From Geminocystis sp. NIES-3708 (lineage in GTDB: Bacteria > Cyanobacteriota > Cyanobacteriia > Cyanobacteriales > Cyanobacteriaceae): a DNA stretch of 64,000 nt. Position 1 is the stretch's first letter. Each line of letters begins with the position of its first letter. This document shows positions 14,404-22,895 of this stretch, in pieces. The stretch lies in assembly GCF_001548095.1 (NCBI RefSeq), contig NZ_AP014815.1, positions 867,656 to 931,655 on the forward strand, given 5' to 3'. The translations under genes and the position numbers were made by a program. The notes below the pieces were generated by a model. It did no database searches. It had not been told where the DNA came from and saw only the letters and a program-made list of their open reading frames with translations.

Positions 14404-15216
14404 CTACCTCCTGTAAAATATCCTTTTCAATGCTTTTTTGCCCCTTGAAAGGGATTTAATTGCCGCCTCCCTGAGAAGTTCATCTAATCTACCGATATAA
14501 CCCCCTGTTGCTTTTGTAATAATCTTGAACATATCCAGTTTTGTTAAATTAGAGGCAACAGGCAAATTCAAAACCTCCTTTTCCCAAATTGATACAGTTT
14601 CTTTGAAATCCTCTCCCGTTAACTTCCCGAATCTACGGTGCGATCGAAATCTGTTATAAACCTGTTCATCCCTTTTTATAACAGCATCTAGTCGATCTGT
14701 TCCTACTAAAACCACTAACATTTCTAACTTATCGCTGATGTCTCTAACTTCGGGAAAAGTATCAGGTTTAAGACGATCAGCTTCATCAACGATCAACATT
14801 TCCACATCACAGGCTTTTAAAACATCCATCGCTCTCGATCTAAAATCGGATACCGTACCCTTAACCGCTCGATACCGCAAAGCCTCAATAATTTCTCTGA
14901 AAAAATCTTTGGCACTACATTTAGCAGGAGGCATAATATAAACCACAGGCACAGAGGGAGTTTGTTGTCCTTTTTGGGAAGGCTTATTTCTGAGTTTGTA
15001 GGACTCACAGGCGATGGTTTTCCCCGTGCGAGATTCCCCTACAATACGACAAGATTGTCTTGCTTTTCGTTTTTCATCTAACCAATTGTGTAAATCTTTC
15101 AAATGTTCTAAAGGAACTATACTACTTCGATTAAGACGACAAATCTCTTGGTGTAACCATTGTTCATCTTGACCCAAATCACCTAACTCTTTTGCGATCG
15201 ACTGTGCTTTTGTCAT
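14404..15216 (-). CDS. tnsC: TnsC, AAA+ ATPase of the CAST (C-terminal tail frameshifted)
   Basis: TnsC forms ATP-dependent filaments on DNA that connect TniQ/Cas12k with TnsB. Walker A Gly-Glu-Ser-Arg-Thr-Gly-Lys-Thr, Walker B Met-Leu-Ile-Val-Asp-Glu-Ala-Asp and Val-Gly-Thr-Asp-Arg (sensor region) are intact, and the first 250 or so residues track ShCAST TnsC. The last residues (Lys-Arg-Ile-Phe-Tyr-Arg-Arg) do not: after the A6 tract (minus strand, 14434-14439) the expected tail Ile-Leu-Gln-Glu-Val-Ala-Arg-Glu-Tyr lies in the -1 frame, ending at 14387. The ATG at 15216 matches family starts; an ATG at 15228 overlaps the tnsB end. TnsC follows tnsB in one operon. Confidence 0.92.
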   Translation of the reverse strand: MTKAQSIAKELGDLGQDEQWLHQEICRLNRSSIVPLEHLKDLHNWLDEKRKARQSCRIVGESRTGKTIACESYKLRNKPSQKGQQTPSVPVVYIMPPAKCSAKDFFREIIEALRYRAVKGTVSDFRSRAMDVLKACDVEMLIVDEADRLKPDTFPEVRDISDKLEMLVVLVGTDRLDAVIKRDEQVYNRFRSHRRFGKLTGEDFKETVSIWEKEVLNLPVASNLTKLDMFKIITKATGGYIGRLDELLREAAIKSLSRGKKALKRIFYRR

Positions 15217-15221
15217 AATAC

Positions 15222-16919
15222 TTACCATCCATAATCATCTTTCATTTCATCTAAATCCCAAACCTCAAAGTCATCATCGGTATCTAAAAGTATTTCTTCC
15301 ACCTGTTCAAAAGATTCTTGCTCTTTTTCAATGACAGGTAATGAAGGAGTTTTTTTATAACTTTGTTCCTCTTTTTGCCTTTGCTTACGGCTTTTATTCT
15401 TGATAGTGACTTCTCGATCAATCACCTCTTGTAAAATAGCCTCATTACTAATATTTTTCTCCTTTTCTCGAAGTCTTTTAGCACTTGCCTTTGCATCAGC
15501 TAAAGATAAAGATTCTGTTTCCAATCCCTGAGCATAAGCACGAGTTAAAAATTCTTCTTGCCCTCTGCTATGCTGATAAACCCAAATAGTCGTAATATCT
15601 CTAGGATCATATCTAAGGCTTACGGTTTTTCCTGCAAATCCCTCAAGGTATTCTCCTTTATAATGGATATTTTCAAATAAAAGATACCCTCCTCGTTGAA
15701 CCTGTCGCCGAGCTTGTTTCATCAAACAAATATCTAAATCTCGCTCTGACATTACTTCAGGAATCGCCCTCAATCCTGCTTCCCAACGCTGAAAACGAGT
15801 TTGATCTCCCATTCTTGCATCGATACTTTGATTGTACTTATCAACAATAAAACGAACTATCAAACGCTCTAACTCTTGCAATGTTAACTGAGCATCTTTT
15901 TCCGCATCTTCGGGACGTTCTTGAACATTTGAGCCTGTGTACCCTGGTAAAGTGGAAAAAAGACTTTGATTCAGTGTTTTAAAAGGACGTTCTACAATAC
16001 CACCTTCCGAAGGGCGATCTCGCAACTTTAAAACAAAACCTAACTGAGTGGCGATTTCTTCCAAATGGTTTGATCTAAAATCCTTGCCACCATCAGTAAA
16101 AAGATACTGAGGTAGTCCGTAAGTACCCCACTCACAGTTAAGGCGATACTCCTCTGGATAGTGCTTAGGCAGTATTGCATGACGTAAAGCTAAACCGACA
16201 ACATTAGAACTAGGGGCATCGAAACCGATATTAACTCCCACAATACAACGAGAATAACTATCTATAACAGTAGTCAACCATGGACGATCGAGCAAAACTT
16301 CATTTTTATCAACTAACAATACATCTACTTTAGTGTGGTCACACTGCCAAACTTGATTGCTGTAACTGATATTCAAGTCAACACCATCACGAGTTTTTAC
16401 CGATAAAGTAGAACCTTCCCACCCTGGCGATCGAATTGTTTTTTTCTCTTGGTTGATGATGGGATTCAACACTCTTAAAACAGTACGATAACTAGGAGGA
16501 TTTGTCTCATTTAGTTCGAGGGCTTTTGCTTGAACTCTGATCGCAACTTGCTTGACATTCATTCGTTTGCTTCCCTTGTTTCCTTCTTTGTACGTCTTAA
16601 GGATAAAACTTTCCCAAAAATCCTTGATTCGATGTTTTCCTTTATCCCTTTGATCGTTGATCGTTAATGCGTTTAATCCTTCTTCCTGATAACGTTTAAA
16701 CAGTCTTTGCACGGAACGAACCGATATACCTAGTTCTTTTGCACCCTCTCGTAGTCTATCTCCATAGGTTGCTCTATCACAAGGTTCTAATAGAGACTGA
16801 ATAATCTTGAGTTTTTGTTGTGCTTCAACGGGAAGTTCGGAAACGATCGTATTGTTACTTGAATCTTCCAATCTCGATCGAGCTACATGATCTTCGATGT
16901 TATGCTTTTCTTCTAGCAT
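15222..16919 (-). CDS. tnsB: TnsB, DDE transposase of the CAST
   Basis: 565 residues from the preferred ATG (16919; the longer frame would run into the transposon-end repeats). The N-terminal helix-turn-helix domains (Arg-Ser-Val-Gln-Arg-Leu-Phe-Lys-Arg-Tyr, then Lys-Gly-Lys-His-Arg-Ile) bind the end repeats. The catalytic triad is visible: Asp194 (Gln-Cys-Asp-His), Asp276 (Thr-Asp-Gly-Gly) and Glu310 (Val-Glu-Arg-Pro), a constant 11-residue offset from ShCAST TnsB as I recall it. The acidic C-terminal tail that recruits TnsC ends Glu-Val-Trp-Asp..Asp-Tyr-Gly-Trp and is intact. It is the first gene of tnsB-tnsC-tniQ, and its promoter holds a CvkR-like operator. Confidence 0.95.
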   Translation of the reverse strand: MLEEKHNIEDHVARSRLEDSSNNTIVSELPVEAQQKLKIIQSLLEPCDRATYGDRLREGAKELGISVRSVQRLFKRYQEEGLNALTINDQRDKGKHRIKDFWESFILKTYKEGNKGSKRMNVKQVAIRVQAKALELNETNPPSYRTVLRVLNPIINQEKKTIRSPGWEGSTLSVKTRDGVDLNISYSNQVWQCDHTKVDVLLVDKNEVLLDRPWLTTVIDSYSRCIVGVNIGFDAPSSNVVGLALRHAILPKHYPEEYRLNCEWGTYGLPQYLFTDGGKDFRSNHLEEIATQLGFVLKLRDRPSEGGIVERPFKTLNQSLFSTLPGYTGSNVQERPEDAEKDAQLTLQELERLIVRFIVDKYNQSIDARMGDQTRFQRWEAGLRAIPEVMSERDLDICLMKQARRQVQRGGYLLFENIHYKGEYLEGFAGKTVSLRYDPRDITTIWVYQHSRGQEEFLTRAYAQGLETESLSLADAKASAKRLREKEKNISNEAILQEVIDREVTIKNKSRKQRQKEEQSYKKTPSLPVIEKEQESFEQVEEILLDTDDDFEVWDLDEMKDDYGW

Positions 16920-16946
16920 CACTCTAAATAGTATAATTGTTAAATA

Positions 16947-16961
16947 AAAACATAATGTTAT
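16947..16961. promoter_or_regulatory. Candidate CvkR operator upstream of tnsB
   Basis: AAAACATAATGTTAT lies 28-42 bp upstream of the tnsB start and shares AACATAATGTTATC with the site at 5049-5063. It fits the AnnACATnATGTnnT motif recalled for CvkR. This suggests the MerR-HsdR fusion also controls the transposase operon. Confidence 0.7.
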
Positions 16962-16983
16962 CTTAACACAGTAAATAAAAAAT

Positions 16984-17184
16984 GACGATGAATTTGTCAC
17001 CGTCAAAAAAAAAGAATATTTGAAAAGATGCCATTTAATCTGTCACTAAATATAAAGACGACATTGAATTTGTCATTTAAAATTAGCTTCGTAAATTAGA
17101 GAAAAAGACTATAATGTAGAGATAATAAGGATTAAACCCAACGACACTAATTTGGCTTCATGTCATTTAATTTGGCACTGTACA
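16984..17184 (-). repeat. CAST tnsB-side transposon end with TnsB-site repeats
   Basis: The terminal TGGCACTGTACA (17173-17184) is preceded by five related units: about 16984-17000, 17029-17046, 17060-17075, 17143-17156 and 17160-17178. On the minus strand each reads like GTGACAAATTnnnTGTC or GCCAAATTAnTGTC. The innermost unit overlaps an in-frame upstream extension of tnsB, supporting the later start. Confidence 0.85.
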
Positions 17185-17254
17185 TCATCCATCTCTACAC
17201 TTTAAGGTTTTATTGTTGATTATTTTCTTTGATGTTTTATTGTTGATTAAAAAA

Positions 17255-17352
17255 CTGGATAATTGCTAGATCATTTATTATTTATTAATATTTGCTATTC
17301 TCATATTTTTGTTTTCATTCAAAATTAGAAAACTGGATCATTTCTGGATCAG
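17255..17352 (+). repeat. Two direct copies of a 20-bp motif upstream of the lycopene cyclase gene
   Basis: CTGGATAATTGCTAGATCAT (17255-17274) and CTGGATCATTTCTGGATCAG (17333-17352) share 16 of 20 positions. In addition GTTTTATTGTTGATTA occurs twice, near 17207 and 17233. They lie in the AT-rich gap between the CAST end and the next gene and could be regulator sites. Nothing else was seen in 17185-17476, and no tRNA remnant. Confidence 0.4.
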
Positions 17353-17476
17353 CTATTTCTTAATCCTGGCTGTTTATCTTCAGATATTGTTCTCTTGGCG
17401 AAGAGACTCCTATTATTAGATAATAAATCAAATCATCTCATTAATAACTAAATATTTTTATCAAGTACTTATATAA

Positions 17477-19471
17477 ATGAAACTAAAAGAAATTTTATAT
17501 TTAGAAATTCCTAACCCTAATTCTCAACTTATTTGTGATTGGTTGCAGGAGATATGGCAACCTTCTCAAGGCAAAAAAATTAAAACTCCTGATGGTATTC
17601 GTTTAGAATTAGCTGATAATCATGAACTGTCTATTTTCACTTGGAGTTTACAACGAACTACTTATTTAAAAATCTTTCGTTGGGGTGAAAAACAAGTTAT
17701 TAATGAAAATAAAATAAAACGAGAATTAGAAATAGCGATTAATCAAAAATTTCCTCCTAATTATTCTTCTTTACCCGAAATAGATTTAACTCATCAATCA
17801 ATTTTTACTGCTTTAGAATCTCATTATCCAAATACGGTTAAATTTTTCCAAAAGATGCCCCAAGGAGAATATGATTTAACCAGAGCTTATTGGTGGGAAA
17901 AAAAATGGAGAGAAAGTGTTAAAAGTCAAGGAAAAAATATTCCAAAAAATCCACTCAAGCAAGTTATTTTTAGAGATCAAACAACTGGTAAAACAGACTA
18001 TGATATAGTTTATGTTGGTGGTGCATTAGGAGCAATTCATGCGGCTTTAATGGCAAAATTAGGCTATAGTGTATTATTAATTGAACGCTTAAAATTTGGT
18101 AGAATGAATCGAGAATGGAATATTTCTCGCCTAGAATTTCAAGTATTAATTGATAATGGATTATTTACTAAAAAAGAATTTGAATCCATAATTGCCGCAG
18201 AATATAAAGATGGTTTTAGTAAGTTTTTTGATGCCAATAATCCTTCTAATTTAAAAGCAAATATTTTACATACTCCCACAGTTTTAAATATTGCTATCGA
18301 TACCTCAAAATTATTAACATTATGCGGTGAAAAATTACGTCAATATGGAGCGGAAATTTGGGAAGAAACAGAATTTAACCGAGTAACAGTCGGCACAGAT
18401 TTAGTGACAGTAAACACCACTAATTTAATTAATAAACAAGAAAAAGAAACTACCGCAAGACTGTTGATTGACGCTATGGGCACAGCTTCCCCTATTGCAT
18501 GGCAAATTTCAGGTAATCGGGCTTTTGATAGTGTTTGCCCAACAGTAGGAGCAATCTTAGAAGGTATTGCCCCAGAAGTGTGGGATCGAGATTATGGTGA
18601 TGTTTTATTTTCTCATGGAGATATATCGAGAGGCAGACAGTTAATTTGGGAATTATTTCCCGCAGAAGGTGATGAAGTTACAATTTATTTATTCCATTAT
18701 CATCAAGTACATCCTGATAATCCCGGCTCACTATTGGAAATGTATGAAGACTTTTTTACGATTTTACCTGAGTATCGTCGTTGTGATCTCGATAAATTAG
18801 TCTGGAAAAAACCGACTTTTGGTTATATTCCGGGCAAGTTTACCATCAAAAAAGGCGATCGAAAAATTGCCACAGATCGTATATTAGCTATTGGAGACGC
18901 TGCTTCTTTACAATCACCATTAATTTTTACAGGTTTTGGCTCATTAGTCCGAAATTTAGGAAAATTGACCACTTTACTAGACTCTGCTCTCAAATATAAC
19001 TTATTAGACGAAGATTCTTTAAACCAAATTCAGGCATATCAAAGCAATATCGCCGTTACTTGGCTATTTTCTAAAGGGATGATGGTGCCAACCCATAAGA
19101 CTTTACCACCTCAACGCATCAACTCTATGTTAAATACCTTCTTTGGTTTACTGGCAGATGAGCCTGATACTGCGGAGATGTTTATTAAAGATCGCACAGA
19201 TTGGCTCACTTTTAATCGTTTAGCCTTAAAAGCAGCATGGAAAAATCCTTCCTTATTATTTTGGATTTGGCAAATGGCAGGAAGTAAGGATATTTTTCGT
19301 TGGTTAGGTGCTTATAATGCTTTCACTCTCGATGCTTTTAAAAATCTATTATTTAGTCGTTGGTTTAAAACTTGGTTAGAAAACAAAAATTCATGGCTAC
19401 CGAAGTCTAACCCAAAACTATGGTTTAAGTTATTCGTATTTGGGTCAAACTTACATCAAAAACAAAAATAA
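17477..19471 (+). CDS. cruA: CruA/CruP-type lycopene cyclase family flavoprotein
   Basis: 664 residues. After a 165-residue N-terminal region comes a Rossmann FAD-binding motif (Tyr-Val-Gly-Gly-Ala-Leu-Gly-Ala-Ile-His-Ala-Ala) ending in Leu-Ile-Glu-Arg, then the family signature Arg-Glu-Trp-Asn-Ile-Ser-Arg. Later FAD contacts are Ile-Asp-Ala-Met-Gly and Ala-Ile-Gly-Asp-Ala-Ala-Ser. CruA cyclises lycopene toward beta-carotene in many cyanobacteria; CruP is a paralogue with an uncertain role. The long N-terminus and Phe-Gly-Arg-Met-Asn-Arg-Glu-Trp segment favour CruA, but I cannot exclude CruP. It is the first gene past the CAST, 293 bp away. Confidence 0.65.
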   Translation: MKLKEILYLEIPNPNSQLICDWLQEIWQPSQGKKIKTPDGIRLELADNHELSIFTWSLQRTTYLKIFRWGEKQVINENKIKRELEIAINQKFPPNYSSLPEIDLTHQSIFTALESHYPNTVKFFQKMPQGEYDLTRAYWWEKKWRESVKSQGKNIPKNPLKQVIFRDQTTGKTDYDIVYVGGALGAIHAALMAKLGYSVLLIERLKFGRMNREWNISRLEFQVLIDNGLFTKKEFESIIAAEYKDGFSKFFDANNPSNLKANILHTPTVLNIAIDTSKLLTLCGEKLRQYGAEIWEETEFNRVTVGTDLVTVNTTNLINKQEKETTARLLIDAMGTASPIAWQISGNRAFDSVCPTVGAILEGIAPEVWDRDYGDVLFSHGDISRGRQLIWELFPAEGDEVTIYLFHYHQVHPDNPGSLLEMYEDFFTILPEYRRCDLDKLVWKKPTFGYIPGKFTIKKGDRKIATDRILAIGDAASLQSPLIFTGFGSLVRNLGKLTTLLDSALKYNLLDEDSLNQIQAYQSNIAVTWLFSKGMMVPTHKTLPPQRINSMLNTFFGLLADEPDTAEMFIKDRTDWLTFNRLALKAAWKNPSLLFWIWQMAGSKDIFRWLGAYNAFTLDAFKNLLFSRWFKTWLENKNSWLPKSNPKLWFKLFVFGSNLHQKQK

Positions 19472-19483
19472 AATTAATTGGAA

Positions 19484-20173
19484 ATGGAAGATAAAGAGTT
19501 TATACTTCGTCTGCTAGTGGCTCTATTATTAGGATCAGGTTTAAGTTTTGAACGTCAATGGTGACAAAGAATGGCGAGATTATTGACTAATAGTTTAGTC
19601 TGTATTGGTGCTTGTTTATTTGTCATGCTTTCGATGATGATGGAAGAGGACAGCAGTCCTACTCGTCTAATTGCCCAAGTTGTTTCAGGAATTGGTTTTT
19701 TAGCAGGAGGCGTAATTTTAAGAGAAGGGTCAAATATCCGAGGTTTAAACACCGCCGCAACTATTTGGTGTACGGCGGCTATTGGTGCTTTAACTGGTTC
19801 AGGTTTTATTTTTAAGGCTTTTATTGGAGCAATCATCGTTATATTTGCCCACTTATTTTTAACACCTTTAGGGGACATCATTAATGAAACATCATTGAGA
19901 GACAAGCCGTCCCAAAAGTGTTACTTATGTACGATTACTTGTAGTCGAGAACATGAATGCAACCTTCGAGAGAAGTTTTTAAATTATCTTGAACAACATA
20001 AAAGCCTTGAACTTCGTTCTATGCACAGTGGAAAATTAGCGAGTGTAAATATTGAAGTTAAAAATAAAGCAAATATAGTAGCAATAAATCACTAAGATCA
20101 AGATTTAGACTACATTATCAGTAATTTAAGTCTTGAATCAATGGTCATCAAGGCAACTTGTCAACTTATTTAG
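19484..20173 (+). pseudogene. mgtC: mgtC/sapB-family pseudogene with two in-frame stops
   Basis: One continuous frame of 230 codons encodes an MgtC/SapB-type membrane protein (Leu-Gly-Ser-Gly-Leu-Ser-Phe-Glu-Arg-Gln-Trp, Gly-Ile-Gly-Phe-Leu-Ala-Gly-Gly-Val-Ile, Gly-Leu-Asn-Thr-Ala-Ala-Thr-Ile-Trp), interrupted by TGA at 19562-19564 and TAA at 20093-20095. The family normally has Arg (CGA) at the first position, a single-base change. The total length matches intact MgtC proteins and there is no frameshift, pointing to recent inactivation. The 174-codon remainder from 19571 could be translated but lacks the first membrane helix. Confidence 0.85.
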
Positions 20174-20197
20174 GATGTGGTGAAAAAGTATTTTATT

Positions 20198-20378
20198 AAC
20201 CTCAGTTCGACAAAAGAAAAATACTGAAGACGAGACTGGTGGACAAGTGGACGGGGGGAAATTTTTAATATGTGTAAATTTTTGGGATAATTTTATTCAT
20301 TCAAAAGAAATACCATCCACCTGTCAGCCTGTCAACGAGAGTCCATCATCACCGATAATTTTATATCGAACTCAGGTT
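20198..20378. repeat. MITE-like element A, 181 bp with inverted ends
   Basis: Ends AACCTCAGTTCGA and TCGAACTCAGGTT are inverted repeats with one mismatch, and the arms continue to pair imperfectly for tens of bases. Its right end matches the left end of element B at 52149 over about 26 bp (TTCGATATAAAATTATCGGT). A 72-codon ORF across it shows no gene-like features. The rest of 20174-20465 holds nothing recognisable. Confidence 0.6.
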
Positions 20379-20465
20379 TTATTAGGAAATACATCCTATA
20401 TTAAAAACCATTGTCCATTGCTTAATCTCACAAAAGCATTTTTTTCAATAATTCCTATTCAATGA

Positions 20466-21554
20466 TCAAATACTTTGACGAAATGAATCAATAGAAACCA
20501 ATCTACTAGAAGCACAATCCCACAAAATAAACTCAGAACACCCTAACATATCCTTAATCTTAAGGGTTTTTACTTTCGAGAGAAGGTGAATATTTTTTTG
20601 ATGACAGGCTTGGAGATTGTAATTAGGTATTTTTTCGGATAGATGGTGAATATTATGGTAGCCAATGTCTGCGGTAAACCATTTAAGAATTGTAGGTAAT
20701 TCTAAATAACTACTACCCTCAATTGCCCCAGTAATATAATCCCAACCTTCTGTTTTATGTGCATAAGAGTCTTCAAAAATATGTTGTACAAAAAATATAT
20801 TGATAAATATTGCAGCGGAAAAAGTTAAGGTAATAGAATAAATAGTGAAAAAGAATCCTGCACCCATAATATAACTCAAAATAATCCAGCTACTGATCAC
20901 AAAAATATTATTAAAGAGTAAATCCCAAAATTCTTCAGCACTTTGCCAATGTTTAGATTTATGGTCAGAAATTATTTTTGACAAATTTATAGTTAATTTT
21001 GTTTTTAAAGAATTAATTATATCGATGATTAAGTCATAGATTCCCATAACCAAAGCTAATCGAGGTTTAATAGCAAGATAAAAAAAACCACCCGGAATAG
21101 CCATTAAAGGATGCCTAAGTAATTGATAGAGTTTTTGATTTGATGGAGTTAGGTTAGAAAATTCTTCTATTGAAAGAAAATCTGCTACTCCTCGATAACG
21201 TTCCCAATTACCATTAGTTTTATGATGATAAGCATGATCTCTTGACCATGAATATTGAGGCATTGCATTGATAATTCCTAAAATAAAACCAAAAATTCTA
21301 TTCACCTTTTTAGAAGTAAAGAGAGAATAGTGTCCGCAATCGTGCATTAAAGAAAAACAACGTAGTGAAAACAATACCATTAAAATCATGATCAGTGGCA
21401 AAAACCAAAAGGAAATAGATGCAACCTTAAGCACTAAAAACCATAAAAATAAATAAGGAACTAATGTATTTAAGATTTGATAACTTGCCCAAAAATCGTT
21501 GCTCTTCATGTAGGGAATAAGAACAAAATCGGACTTTTTAATAGTATTCTTCAT
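20466..21554 (-). CDS. Membrane fatty acid desaturase family protein
   Basis: 362 residues with the three di-iron histidine boxes of membrane desaturases: His-Asp-Cys-Gly-His (about 71-75), His-Ala-Tyr-His-His (about 107-111) and His-Asn-Ile-His-His (about 300-304), between four or more hydrophobic helices. It introduces double bonds in acyl lipids, or modifies carotenoids, in the membrane. The HDCGH/HxxHH pattern resembles Delta12/omega-3-type enzymes, but the substrate is not determinable. It lies upstream-adjacent to an FAD monooxygenase gene on the same strand (29 bp), so the two may be co-transcribed. Confidence 0.8.
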   Translation of the reverse strand: MKNTIKKSDFVLIPYMKSNDFWASYQILNTLVPYLFLWFLVLKVASISFWFLPLIMILMVLFSLRCFSLMHDCGHYSLFTSKKVNRIFGFILGIINAMPQYSWSRDHAYHHKTNGNWERYRGVADFLSIEEFSNLTPSNQKLYQLLRHPLMAIPGGFFYLAIKPRLALVMGIYDLIIDIINSLKTKLTINLSKIISDHKSKHWQSAEEFWDLLFNNIFVISSWIILSYIMGAGFFFTIYSITLTFSAAIFINIFFVQHIFEDSYAHKTEGWDYITGAIEGSSYLELPTILKWFTADIGYHNIHHLSEKIPNYNLQACHQKNIHLLSKVKTLKIKDMLGCSEFILWDCASSRLVSIDSFRQSI

Positions 21555-21583
21555 TAATATTTTTGACTCATCTAATTAGTGTG

Positions 21584-22777
21584 TTATTTGAATAGTTGTC
21601 TTTCTACATCATAGTCATAAATCCAAGCGGTTTTTTGATTTAATAAATTACCATCATTAACAGAAGATATTAAATGCAATCCTAAGTCTCTTACTATCGC
21701 TTTTATTCCTGTTGCGTGGAATATTTCTGCATTCTTTTTAGATGTTAGTTGTACATTTACTGTACGTTGTAGTCTGATTTGTTGATATTTAAGAAAAGCA
21801 GTTTCGATGTCTTTTTCTTGAACAATACATTCCGCTAAAATATATGCGTCTTCAATAGCCATAGCTGCACCCTGTGCTTGAAATGGCAGCATTGGATGAG
21901 CGGCGTCTCCTAATAAGGTAACATTTTTTTGTGACCAATAAGGCAATGATTGATGAATAAATAAACCCCATTTATAGCAAGGTTCTTCATTAGTCACCAT
22001 ATCTTTTAAAATTTGATTTAACAAATAAGATTTATTGGTGAAATTTTGAGCAATTTCTCGTTTATCCGCTAAAATCGTCCAACCTTGTTCATGCCAATTT
22101 TGATTTTTTACCACTAAAACTAAATTAAGCCAAGATATTTTCTGTTCTTGATTACCGTTAGGATATGCTACCACATGATGATTTTCCCCCATCCACACCG
22201 TTGCTTTACCTAATAACGATTTATAATCATCTTTGAAAGGTAAAATTACTCTATAGGCGGCATAACCTGCATATTCAGCTTTATACTCAGGAAATAGCGA
22301 TCGCCTAATCATGGAATGAACTCCATCAGCTCCAATCAATGCTTTTGTAATCAAAGGATCTTGATTTTTAAACTTTAAAACTACTTGATTATCTTCTTGC
22401 TGATAACTTTCTAAATGTTGAGCAAAGTAAATTTTACTACGATCTTCAAGGGAATTAAATAATAATTGATGTAAATCTGCTCTCCGACATTGATAATAAG
22501 GTACTTCACTATTTAATTTCCATTGTGCCAAGATGTCATCAGATTTAAAAGAGCGTAACTGAAAACCAAAACAACGATGAGATATGTTTTTTAAAGACTT
22601 TTCTATACCTAACTGATGAAACACTCGGACAACATTAGGGCTTAATTGAAGTCCATACCCTAAAGCCTCAAAGGAATTAGCTTGTTCATATAATCGAAAA
22701 TCAATCCCTTTTTGTTGTAAGGCAAGGGCGAGGGTTAAACCACCTATACCGCCGCCAATGATAGACAATTGTTTCAT
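21584..22777 (-). CDS. FAD-dependent aromatic-ring-type monooxygenase
   Basis: 397 residues of the UbiH/PHBH/zeaxanthin-epoxidase-like fold. FAD-binding Gly-Gly-Gly-Ile-Gly-Gly-Leu-Thr-Leu-Ala is at residues 8-17, the DG motif Gly-Ala-Asp-Gly-Val-His-Ser near 150, and Leu-Gly-Asp-Ala-Ala-His-Pro with Gly-Gln-like Ala-Gln-Gly-Ala-Ala-Met-Ala near 290-310. It should hydroxylate or epoxidise an aromatic or isoprenoid substrate using NAD(P)H and O2. Neighbours are a desaturase and the plastoquinone/tocopherol methyltransferase, so lipid, quinone or carotenoid metabolism is plausible but unproven. Confidence 0.8.
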   Translation of the reverse strand: MKQLSIIGGGIGGLTLALALQQKGIDFRLYEQANSFEALGYGLQLSPNVVRVFHQLGIEKSLKNISHRCFGFQLRSFKSDDILAQWKLNSEVPYYQCRRADLHQLLFNSLEDRSKIYFAQHLESYQQEDNQVVLKFKNQDPLITKALIGADGVHSMIRRSLFPEYKAEYAGYAAYRVILPFKDDYKSLLGKATVWMGENHHVVAYPNGNQEQKISWLNLVLVVKNQNWHEQGWTILADKREIAQNFTNKSYLLNQILKDMVTNEEPCYKWGLFIHQSLPYWSQKNVTLLGDAAHPMLPFQAQGAAMAIEDAYILAECIVQEKDIETAFLKYQQIRLQRTVNVQLTSKKNAEIFHATGIKAIVRDLGLHLISSVNDGNLLNQKTAWIYDYDVERQLFK

Positions 22778-22895
22778 TAAAGTTGATCGTAAGATAAGTT
22801 TAATAAATTACATTTTTAATTTTTAAATACGTTGGCAAATACTATTGACTTTTACGAATGCTTCAAGTAAATATTATTTGCTTTTATAAATACTT

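Larger units (their letters stand above)
2317..17184. mobile_element. Type V-K CRISPR-associated Tn7-like transposon (CAST), about 14.9 kb
   Basis: The element is bounded by the 12-bp inverted repeat TGTACAGTGCCA at 2317-2328 and its complement at 17173-17184, each followed inward by several TnsB-site-like repeats. Inside are tracrRNA, CRISPR array, homing guide, cas12k, a CvkR-type regulator, tniQ, tnsC and tnsB, the full V-K gene set. Cargo is a type I R-M system, HicAB, a DUF4065 gene and unknown ORFs. The CRISPR-side end faces the tRNA. Flanking 5-mers (ATTTT at 2312-2316, TCATC at 17185-17189) do not match, so no target-site duplication is visible. tniQ is frameshifted and the tnsC tail is shifted, so autonomous activity is uncertain. 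Confidence 0.95.

Noticed and set aside
16920-17006. Upstream in-frame extension of tnsB (29 codons)
   Set aside because: It runs through the CvkR-like operator and a TnsB-site repeat and is absent from known TnsB proteins; ATG 16919 is better.
17185-17476. Remnant of a second tRNA or CAST end beyond the tnsB side
   Set aside because: No cloverleaf, no TGTACA repeat and no guide match in this stretch; TCCAT shared with the tRNA end is too short to mean anything.
20247-20465. 72-codon plus-strand ORF
   Set aside because: It lies within the MITE-like element A and its flank, with no start signal or recognisable protein features.
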